64,000 nucleotides of DNA. Origin: Omphiscola glabra (lineage: Eukaryota; Mollusca; Gastropoda; Lymnaeidae). Under the pieces are notes generated by a model that was not told the DNA's origin, made no database searches, and saw nothing but the letters and a program-made list of their open reading frames with translations. Below are positions 55,563 through 64,000 of the stretch, in pieces (position 1 is the first letter of the stretch; each line of letters opens with the position of its first letter). Location: the NCBI GenBank assembly GCA_964017045.1, contig OZ024809.1:30897354-30961353 (forward strand). The letters are read 5' to 3'. The position numbers and the translations under genes are program-made.

Positions 55563-55982
55563 TGACATTTTTCTGACGCCTCATCTGACCACAGGTCAAT
55601 AGTTTTTTGTTTGTTGTGAGTTTTTGTTGTTTTTCAAACTGGTTTGTCCCGGCACGGCGTTAAGCTAACCATTGTTCGATCAGAGTGGCTTAGCCTGAAG
55701 GACAAGGTGAAATGTGTAGGCCCTGATTTACAGTACCATACCCCATGTACAGAGTTCGGTGTTGTCGAGTGAGGCATGCAAAGCACTTTATGTATGGCAA
55801 CATATAACATAATGGGTGCATGTCAGCATGTAACATACTGGATCTATGTCCGCGTGGATTTATCCAGCGGCAAGTGATGGACGTCCCCCATAACGAGACG
55901 AGCTCAGTAGTCGGGTAACCCCTTATTTGATTCCTTATATAATTGGCTAAGTAGTCGAGTAACTCCTTATTTGATTCCTTAT

Positions 55983-56125
55983 TTAGGGTTACCAGACATC
56001 CGTATTTTGTACGGACAGTTTGTATTTTCGACCCCCTTGTCCGTACTAATTTTTTTGTCCGTATTTGTCAGTACTTTCCTCTCGTTGTCCGGCTTGTCCG
56101 TACTTTTGGCAGCGACGACTTGCTT
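55983..56125. mobile_element. Possible hAT fragment (AGGGTTACCAGAC end)
   Basis: The phrase tagggttaccagacatccgt followed by repeated tgtccgtact is of the kind seen at ends of some hAT elements. The opposite end is not identified. Confidence 0.45.
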
Positions 56126-56268
56126 GTCTTATTTCCATTTCTTATATCTCCGCAAAGGTCAGCGCAGTGAATTGTTTTAGCTCCTTTTGACATTCCAAAA
56201 ATAGCCTATATACATATCTCTAAAAATATCAATTTATAAACGTGTTGGACTGCGACAAAGCTTTAAAA

Positions 56269-56452
56269 TAGATTAAATAGACACGATTGTTCGTGTGATT
56301 GTTCGTGTGATTGTTCGTACGATTGTTCGTGTGATTGTTCGTGTGATTGTTCGTGTGATTGTTCATGTGATTTTTCGTGTGATTGTTCGTACGATTGTTC
56401 GTACGATTGTTCGTACGATTGTTCGTACGATTGTTCGTGTCTATTTAATCTA
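56269..56452. repeat. 12-bp array enclosed by an 18-bp inverted repeat
   Basis: Unit tgattgttcgtg/cgattgttcgta, about 12 copies, lies exactly between tagattaaatagacacga (56269-56286) and its perfect complement tcgtgtctatttaatcta (56435-56452). Confidence 0.95.
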
Positions 56453-56949
56453 AAAAATATCAGCCTGTGTTGAGCAGGAATTATCGTCATAATTTGGCCA
56501 TTTCTTTTTCACAAATGAATTAGCTAGATTTCGCTTCAATGGTGCTAAGTAGTAGCACTATTGAGGTAAACTTTCGTCCAACGTGTATTCAATGTGCTAG
56601 TTCAGTGGGTCCTATAATGTTTCAATTCCCGGCGCTTATGCCAAATTTAGGTTTTCACCATTCTTTTGCTGCCTCCTCGGTTACTACTATTCAGTTAAGA
56701 GCTATTTTTATTTTATTCTGTTTTTAGTTTTGTTTGTCTGCTGCGGATGAAATGCTGCACCTGGGTCGAGCCGGAAAATAGAGCCCCTTGATCTATAGAA
56801 AAAGTGCCCCCGGGGCGAATCAGTAAAAAAGAAAAGACTATTTTTGTCCCCCCCCCCCCGCCCCCCTTGAAAGAAAGAATGAGTAAAATCATTTTTATCT
56901 CCCTTGGTCACTTCCCCGTGTCAACCAAGCTTGGTTAGATGTTCAGAAA

Positions 56950-57468
56950 CTGTCATCTGTCAATAAGGTCATGCAGATCAGTTGGCAGACGTGTCATCTG
57001 TCAATAAGGTCATGCAGATCAGTTGGCAGACGTGTCATCTGTCAATACGGTCATGCAGATCAGTTGGCAGACGTGTCATCTGTCTAAAGTCATGCAGATC
57101 AGCTAGCAGACGTGTCATCTGTCAATGAGGTCATGCAGATCATTTGGCAGACGTGTCATCTGTCAATAAGGTCATGCAGATCAGTTGGCAGACGTGTCAT
57201 CTGTCAATACGGCCATGCAGATCAGTTGGCAGAAGTGTCATCTGTAAATACGGTCATGCAGATCAGTTGGCAGACTTGTCATCTGTCAATAAGGTCATGC
57301 AGATCAGTTGGCAGACGTGTCATCTGTAAATACGGTCATGCAGATCTGTTGGCAGACTTGTCATCTGTCAATAAAGTCATACAGATCAGTTGGCAGACGT
57401 GTCATCTGTCAATAAGGTCATGCAGATCAGTTGGCAGACGTGTCATCTGTCAATAAGGTCATTCTTTC
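56950..57468. repeat. Minisatellite, 41 bp x ~12-13
   Basis: Unit holds aaggtcatgcagatcagttg and gcagacgtgtcatctgtcaa. Confidence 0.97.
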
Positions 57469-57827
57469 TTAAAGGGAGCATATTTTTTAATTATTCGCCG
57501 CAACATGACTTATAATAAATTAACCGCAAGGACCTGGACAGAGAAACAGCTTTTGCCAATAAATCAATTAGCCACGCCAAAATCAATTTCCTATTCATTG
57601 TATACCATTGATTAAAACACTAAAATGACACGATATGAACAGCATACACCACGCCATGGAAATCTTTAGAGTTGCCCCACTTAGCTTAAAGAGTCGGATA
57701 TTTGTGTACGAAAGAGTCCTCGATTGGATGAAGCTGGTTGGTGAGTTTTGAGCTTTGCGGCAAACGAAATAGGATATAAAGCAATGCAGAGCAGGGATTG
57801 AGAGTATGCCCAGAAACTAACAGGGTG

Positions 57828-57992
57828 GCTGTCAGATTGGGAGGTCTAATCATCGATCACATCTTCGCCACCAGAGAGAGTCTCAAGCAGAGGCCTTAAT
57901 GAAAGCAGCTGTTTTTTTTTCAATTTTCTTCGTTGACTCTCGAGAAAGCTTTTGATAGCCGACATAGAAAGTCACTTAGGAAGATTTGGCTA
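57828..57992 (+). pseudogene. Reverse-transcriptase remnant (LINE)
   Basis: GGLIIDHIFATRESLKQ resembles the G...D.IF.LR segment. About 100 bases later a shifted frame gives LEKAFDSRHRKSLRKIW, the EKAFDS.HR motif of non-LTR reverse transcriptases. It is frameshifted, so dead. Further related debris may extend to about 59.4 kb. Confidence 0.65.
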
Positions 57993-58129
57993 CCCCCTCC
58001 CCCCCCCCCCCCCCCACTTGAAAAATACACACAAAACAACTGTTTAATATTATAAAATAGCTCTATGGGAAACTCTGTGTTCTTCACGTCACACACCTCA
58101 ATGAACTTGTACAGTTGAGACAGAACCGA

Positions 58130-58490
58130 CCCTTAAACCTCCGACCACTCCTCTTTGACTCCGACCTCTTTATCCTCTGACCTCTTCTCTGTAACCTCCA
58201 ACCTCTTCATCCTCCGACCTCTTCTCTATAACCCCCGACATTGTCTCTTTAACCACGGGCCTCTTCTCTGTTAACTTCTGACCCTTTAACCCCCGACCTC
58301 TTCTCTTTAACCTCCGACCTCTACTCTGTAACCTTCGACCTCTACTCTATAACCTCCGACCTCTTCTCTTTAACCCCCGATCTCGTCTCTTTAACCTCAG
58401 GCCTCTTCTCGTTTAACTTCTGACATCTTTAACCCCTGACCTCTTCTTTTTAACCTCCGACGTCTTCTCCTTTAACGTGCTCTCATTTAG
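58130..58490. repeat. Degenerate minisatellite, ~19-22 bp
   Basis: Units like ctttaacctccgacctcttc repeat with many variants; pyrimidine-rich. Confidence 0.9.
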
Positions 58491-58847
58491 GGCATGCGAC
58501 TAACCCTCGAAGGGAATGATGAGTGAACTCACTTCGTGTTTGAGGACTTGGACGACGCAAATGGCAAAGGAATGTTTTACACACAATATCAAGATGTCAA
58601 GGATCGATATGAAAGGAAGACTAGCCAGTACTGTTAGGACCAAAGGATTCAGAGTTATCTTCGGGTGATAGCAGATCCTGAAAAAAGATGCTGTAGTGGA
58701 GGACACCATCATGGTTTTAACAAAAGCCCAGAGGAAACTGTCACAGAAAAGCCCACAGGAAGATGTCACAGAAAATCTCACAGAAAGATGTCACAGAAAA
58801 GCTCACAGGATGATGGCGACTGTGATAAAATACTAAGCAAGGATCAG

Positions 58848-59115
58848 CAAGAAACAAAGATCAGCAAGACACAAAGATCAGCAAGACACAATGATCAGCA
58901 AGAAACAATGGTCAGCAAGAAACAATGGTCAGCAAGAAACAAAGATCAGCAAGACACAAAGATCAGCAAGACACAATGATCAGCAAGAAACAATGGTCAG
59001 CAAGAAACAATGGTCAGCAAGAAACAAAGATCAGCAAGACACAAAGATCAGCAAGACACAAAGATCAGCAAGACACAATGATCAGCAAGAAACAATGATC
59101 AGCAAGAAACAAAAT
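58848..59115. repeat. Minisatellite, 17 bp x ~15
   Basis: Unit agatcagcaagacacaa with variants (tggtcagcaagaaacaa). Confidence 0.95.
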
Positions 59116-59811
59116 GTTGACATCCATTTTAATTTAAGATCTGGTATCCTGAACCTTAAAAAAATTATGGAAAATAGTTCTTAAAAGTGAAGTTGTGAAT
59201 GTTCTCCTCTGTGGAGTACTGGAAGACACTACCAGGACATCATAACGGGAGCTGGGCGTTGTTCCGGATCTGAAGCATGTGTAGCATCTTGAATCAACCG
59301 CGGATAAAGACAATATCTTAAAAGTATAACTGAGGCATCGATCCGTAGTGACAACTACTTGCAGAAACGTACAGTCACATGGCTGAGCATGGCTGGGTCA
59401 GGTTTCCTAGAATGCCAGCAAGCTCACTTCACACGAAAGCACGAAGATTGACATCTCAGAGTAAACAAAGCGCAGAAGCCCCCGCCCCCCCAAGCTCTTT
59501 TTGTTGCAGCACACGCAAAACAAGATCTGCGGAATAGAAATTTGACCATCTCATACAGCTCAAACAGCTCATACTGCATTTAGTCAGAAGTGGCTTTCCT
59601 GAGGCGCTGCGAATTTGGAATATCGGACAAACTGACTAATCACTGCCATGACGCTTGACAAGGACAACATTCTAACTGACAGGATACCCACCTCCCCCCC
59701 ACAACTCCTCCATTTTTTTCAAGCAAGTCTCATCTTTAGACATAGGATCTCTCCAGAACTCACTAGATACCGATTTCCGACACAAAGGAACACACTCTTT
59801 GAAGTCTTGAG

Positions 59812-59912
59812 AGGTCAGAGCTTATCATTGGGTGAGAGGTCAGAGATTATCATTGGGTGAGAGGTTAGTGGGTATCACTGGGTGAGAGGTCAGAGGTTAT
59901 CACTGGGAAAAG
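59812..59912. repeat. Tandem repeat, ~26 bp x 4
   Basis: Unit gtgagaggtcagagattatc plus attggg. A G homopolymer follows at about 59932. Confidence 0.9.
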
Positions 59913-60139
59913 TGGGTGACGTGGGGTTGGCCGGGGGGGGGGGGGGGCTAAGGCTGGCCAAATACATCGCGTGATCTCCTTTCATTAAATGGCTGTCGCC
60001 CCAGGATATTACGCAGGGGATATTTACCACTGCGTCAGCCTCTCGTGGTCCAGCATTCGGACCAGATCGATTAGCTCCGTGGAGCTTTCTACCAGATGGC
60101 TAACCCTCAAGCTAACGTTACTAATCTTCTTGTTCGTAT

Positions 60140-60326
60140 TTAACCTGTATATTGATACGTATCCCATATATTGATACTTAACTTGTATATTGATAATAAC
60201 CTATATATTGATACATAACTTATATATTGATACGTAACCTATATATTGATACTAACTATATATTGATACGAAATCTATATATTGATAGGTAACCTATATA
60301 TTGATCCATAGTCGATATATTGATTT
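60140..60326. repeat. AT minisatellite, ~17-18 bp x ~10
   Basis: Unit tatattgatacgtaacc with variants. Confidence 0.9.
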
Positions 60327-60463
60327 AGTTATTTTCGACAGTCAAGGGATACATAAGACCACCACGACGCTTCTTGACTTAAATTGCCATTCGTTTATAA
60401 CCTATACCTTGGTTTCATCTTTAGCCACGTCACCAGCATTCTGCAACTGCTTGAACTCTATAG

Positions 60464-60578
60464 TAGAGACCGACCGAAAGTGGTTTTAATGATTTCGGCC
60501 GAAACCGAAATTAGGCCGAACGTGATCAAATGGCCAATTTCGGCGCTGAAACCGAAGCCGAAATTCGGTCGGTCTCCA
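60464..60578. mobile_element. Short hAT MITE (TAGAGACCGACCGAA), 8-bp duplication
   Basis: Ends tagagaccgaccgaa and ttcggtcggtctcca are inverted. The interior is dense in cggccgaaaccgaa-type phrases and self-complementary. Flanks ctctatag and ctcaatag match 7 of 8. Confidence 0.9.
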
Positions 60579-60949
60579 CTCAATAGATTTGCATCTATGC
60601 CTAACTCTGTCACAGTTTAAATGAGATGGTTATGCATTGAAATCTTGCTCACGTGTCACGTTCAGATCACGTGACGTAGTTCTGCTGTGTCCGGTCGTGG
60701 TGTGTGTGCAGTTGTGTGAGTGAGCGATGGTGTGTTTTTGTTACCTTTAGTTATTTCCCCTTTAATCACATGAGTTTTACTTAGCCCCGTATGACCTTTG
60801 ACGTATGACCTATGACGTATGACCTGTGACGTATGAGCGCAGTGGTGTTTGTTTTAAAACCCACGTGGGGTACAAAGGTGAGCGACGGTGAACATAGGTT
60901 TTTTTGTTTAGTTGTTGCTGTAGCAGTGAGTTAGTAGAGCCAATTAGAG

Positions 60950-61085
60950 CAGTGGTTCTCAACCTTCCTAATGACGCGACCCTTTAATACAGTTCCCCAT
61001 GTTGTGCGTGACCCTCCAACTATAAAGTCGTTTTCGTTGCTACTCCATAGATATTGTGTTTTCCGATGGTCTTAGGCGACACCTG
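60950..61085. mobile_element. SPIN-like hAT MITE (copy 4), right end lost
   Basis: Left end cagtggttctcaaccttcct, body gcgaccctttaatacagttc, gttgctactccatagatatt and ccgatggtcttaggcgacac. The expected right end is missing after about 61085. Confidence 0.9.
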
Positions 61086-61284
61086 TTTTAGCGTCAAATG
61101 CGCTTAAGCGGATGAGTGTATCCGTTCGCGTCATCTGACGAGGCCGCCATGTTGCTATCAACTCTGCAAGATCTGGGTCACTTGCCTCCACGGGAATATC
61201 GGATAACAAAGGGTCAATAACCGGATTGTTGCTAAATAAATGCAAAACACGTAATTAATCGATTGTTGACTGCCAGCGAAAGCC

Positions 61285-61565
61285 ATCACCTGGTAATGAA
61301 CCCACGTGATTAATGTCCATTCCCTGGTAATGGACCCACGTGGTAAAAGCCCATCCCCTGGTAATCGATCCACTTGGTTAAAGCCCATCACCTGGTAATC
61401 GACCCACTTGGTGAAAGCCCATCACCTGGTAATGGACCCACTTAGTTACAGCCCATCTCATGGTAATGAACCCACGTGGTTAAAGCCAATACCCTGGTAA
61501 TGGACCCACATGGTTAAAGCCCATCACCTGGTAATGGACCCACATGGTTAAAGCCGTTAAGAGAA
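61285..61565. repeat. Minisatellite, ~34 bp x ~8-9
   Basis: Unit ggtaatggacccacgtggtt plus aaagcccatcacct. 61.6-62.1 kb beyond it is unique sequence with no gene seen. Confidence 0.93.
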
Positions 61566-62164
61566 TCAAAATCGTGCGTGGAATATGGCGGGCAATGGCG
61601 GCCCTCGTTCATCAGCGGGGATGTCAGGACGTCAGCGACAAGGAGCCCCCCACCCCCAATCAACTGACCCGTCACTCAGCACTGACGCTGGAACCGACGC
61701 TGGCACTGACACTGGCTTACTATGCATGAGGATGTTTCCGATGACATTAACAGCCTCACTTGTAATCACGTAGCGATTAATTTTCCTCTTAAACTTAAAG
61801 TCTCTCAATTAAATATTTGTTTAAATTTAGAACGAGGAAGCAATTATTTTAATGATAAAAAATTTAATTATATTATCAGTATTATTATTACACACATTTT
61901 TCGGTTTCTAGTAAAAACGAATTATAAGCTTTTTTTAAAATAAAAAGTAATTTGCATAATTTTTAAAAATATCTCTCCCCCCCCCCCCGCGCCATCCATA
62001 CACTTAAAAATAAAAATAATGTATTTTCTTATTACAAGAAACAAATCGGACTTCTGTTTCAAAAACATGTCGATAGTTCATTCTTTAAGAATTACCATTG
62101 AATTCATGGTCTACTTACTACCGCCCATATTCTAGTGAGGGTCTAAGATTTCTCTCTCATGACC

Positions 62165-62260
62165 CCGGCTAGTACATTGGCTACCAGCTCCCATCTGCTG
62201 AGCTGAGCCAAGTCAACTACTACATTGGCTACCAGCTCCCATCTGCTGAGCTGAGCCATA
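62165..62260. repeat. Two-copy direct repeat, ~48 bp
   Basis: tacattggctaccagctccc and atctgctgagctgagcca occur twice. Confidence 0.9.
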
Positions 62261-62395
62261 CAACATTCTCCTCATGTAGGGCTCCCCCGCCCCCCTCCCC
62301 AGAAAGTCTAGTGACGGGCTTAGACCAACTGTACGCCAGGGTTTCTGGGACCAGGCGGCAATTTCAATTGGTAAATATCCTGTTATGGTCTAGCC

Positions 62396-62595
62396 CAGTG
62401 GTCGGAAAATCGCGGCTCTTTATGCGGCTCTTTAGTGACCTGAGTGCGGCTCGGCAAGTCGGCCACAAATCGGTTAGGACTCAGAAAAACATGGGTATTG
62501 ACAAGTTCTTGAAAAGAAATTTTGCTCTCAAAATATTTTAAATTGTCCTACTGTTGATTTTTGGCTCTTTTGACTAATGAGTTTGTCGACCACTG
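62396..62595. mobile_element. Non-autonomous hAT element (CAGTGGTCGG)
   Basis: Ends cagtggtcggaaaatc and gtttgtcgaccactg. Interior repeats gcggctctt-type phrases. Flanks gtctagcc and gtctgggc match 6 of 8. Confidence 0.85.
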
Positions 62596-62705
62596 GTCTG
62601 GGCCGTAATGCCTACTATCCATCTCCACGAGGTCGGTTAAGTCAATTTTTGCAAAGTAATAATTCTGCTAAAGGTTTATATTATTGGAGGTGGGGGGGGG
62701 GGTGG

Positions 62706-62910
62706 TCAATTAATCAATCGCCATTGTGGTCTCTCTCTAGCCTTGACACCGGAATGCCTAAGATATTGGCTTGCGATGCAAGGCTGATTGACAGGTAATC
62801 TGACCAGGTGGCCAGACCAACTCCTTCGCTGTTTGGCCATACACTGGCCGATTGGTGTGATACTAACCATTTGTCTTATTTCGTGGTTGCGAATGAGGTT
62901 CCTTCTCATG
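62706..62910 (-). pseudogene. LINE reverse-transcriptase C-terminal remnant
   Basis: Minus-strand frame RRNLIRNHEIRQMVSITPI, then KQRRSWSGHLVRLPVNQP, the I.....R.SW.GHLVR segment found downstream of the RT core in many retrotransposons. The reading frame has no upstream palm domain. Confidence 0.8.
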
Positions 62911-63044
62911 TGCCCAGATATTCGCTTTAAAGATCTTCGCTTTAAAGATATTCGCTTTAAAGATCTTATCTCGTCAAGAGATCATCATAATCTCTACTAT
63001 ATATTTTGCTTCTGGTGTGTCCTGCTACCTTTTCGACCCCCCTC

Positions 63045-63675
63045 CCTCCCCAATCCACCTCGCTTCCCCACTCCACCTCCCTTCCCCTCTCCACATCCCT
63101 TCCCCACTCCACCTCCCTTCCCCACTCCACCTCCCTTCCCCACTCCACCTCCCTTCCCCACTCCACCTCCCTTCCCCACTCCACCTCCCTTCCCCACTCC
63201 ACCTCCCTTCCCCACTCCACCCCCCTTCCCCACTCCACCTCCCTTCCACACTCCACCTCCCTTCCCCACTCCACCTCCCTTCCCCACTCCACCTCCCTTC
63301 CCCACTCCACCTCCCTTCCCCACTCCACCTCCCTTCCCCACTCCACCTCCCTTCCCCACTCCACCTCCCTTCCCCACTCCACCTCCCTTCCCCACTCCAC
63401 CTCCCTTCCCCACTCCACCTCCCTTCCCCACTCCACCTCCCTTCCCCACTCCACCTCCCTTCCCCACTCCACCTCCCTTCCCCACTCCACCTCCCATCCC
63501 CACTCCACCTCACTTCCCCACTCCACCTCCCTTCCCCACTCCACCTCCCTTCCCCACTCCACCTCCCTTCCCCACTTCACCTCCATTACCCACTCCACCT
63601 CCCTTCCCCACTCCACCTCCCTTCCCCACTCCACCTCCCTTCCCCACTCCACCTCCCTTCCCCACTCCACCTATT
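63045..63675. repeat. Minisatellite, 18 bp x ~34, polypyrimidine strand
   Basis: Unit cccttccccactccacct. The plus strand is almost all C and T with one A per half-unit. Since 18 is a multiple of three and the unit has no stop in five or six frames, frames of 162-298 codons open on both strands (Pro-rich, Ser/Leu/Pro or Gly-rich). These are not genes. Confidence 0.98.
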
Positions 63676-64000
63676 TTACATTAATAGCACCGAGTGAAAA
63701 AAAAGTTGTCACGTGTGAACTCGGGTACACAAAAAACAACATCAAAAAACAAATTCTTTCAGGGGGGGGGGGGAGGGAGGAGGCAACTTTTACTCTGTAT
63801 TATTACTTTTCGTGTTCCTCTGTCACACAGCGATCTTCATGCGCGATTTATGAACTCATTTAAATAGGTCGCTATTTTCGTTATACTGCGACTGTTATTT
63901 CGTAAGTCTTTGTTGTAAAATGAATGACATCATCTTCTCTGTCGGCGGGTTTTTGTACACCGCAATCTCTATTCCGGGATCCGGCAACGGCCTATTCATG
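63676..64000. other. No gene recognised at right edge
   Basis: Unique sequence with a G tract at about 63762. Nothing further supported. Confidence 0.4.

Noticed and set aside
58500..58781. Minus-strand hydrophobic frame (LVLTVLASLPFISILDILIL) resembling a membrane receptor segment
   Set aside because: A single short hydrophobic frame with no GPCR motif and no neighbouring exons; it overlaps LINE-like debris on the other strand.
62788..63863. Long Pro-rich, Ser/His/Leu-rich and Gly-rich reading frames (up to 298 codons) on both strands
   Set aside because: They exist only because an 18-bp stop-free repeat opens most frames at once. No unique domain, splice site or start context supports any of them.

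Overview
The window is animal nuclear DNA: intron-rich genes, many non-autonomous DNA transposons, decayed non-LTR retrotransposons and a very high load of minisatellites. Two conserved animal genes are recognisable. Four copies of a SPIN-like hAT element suggest a mollusc, perhaps a heterobranch (pulmonate) snail, because SPIN has been reported in the pond snail Lymnaea stagnalis. That placement is an inference and I hold it loosely. I see no bacterial operon, phage, CRISPR array or wholly new system.

Layout. 1-13.3 kb is repeat-dominated: minisatellites, two small hAT-type elements, a SPIN copy and retrotransposon remnants. 13.4-16.6 kb holds the first two coding exons of an AGFG (ArfGAP/HRB) orthologue on the minus strand; the rest of that gene lies beyond the left edge or was not found. 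17.5-19.7 kb holds LINE remnants. 20.1-38.8 kb holds a complete TM9SF2 (nonaspanin) gene on the plus strand. Its 18 coding exons join in one open frame of 749 residues with all splice phases consistent. 38.8-64 kb is again mostly repeats, with one initiator methionine tRNA gene (42550-42621, minus strand), further hAT/SPIN elements, LINE fragments and long tandem arrays.

The most interesting structure is how tandem repeats have entered TM9SF2. (1) The 3' end of exon 3, including its splice donor, is amplified as eight 52-bp units, leaving four further intact GT donors in the intron. (2) Exon 15 has a 39-bp in-frame duplication in a conserved cytoplasmic loop. (3) The last exon runs into a 24-bp (8-codon) minisatellite that replaces the usual short C-terminus with a tail of about 80 residues. 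The same minisatellite occurs as a non-coding copy near 9.3 kb. (4) Intron 16 holds a 1.3-kb array that appears to be built from the A-box head of a tRNA-derived SINE, whose full copy sits at the array's end. Intron 1 also contains two unrecognised exon-like reading frames between inverted copies of a dispersed repeat.

By hand tally about a quarter of the window is minisatellite. All homology calls rest on remembered family sequences and motifs; nothing was searched.
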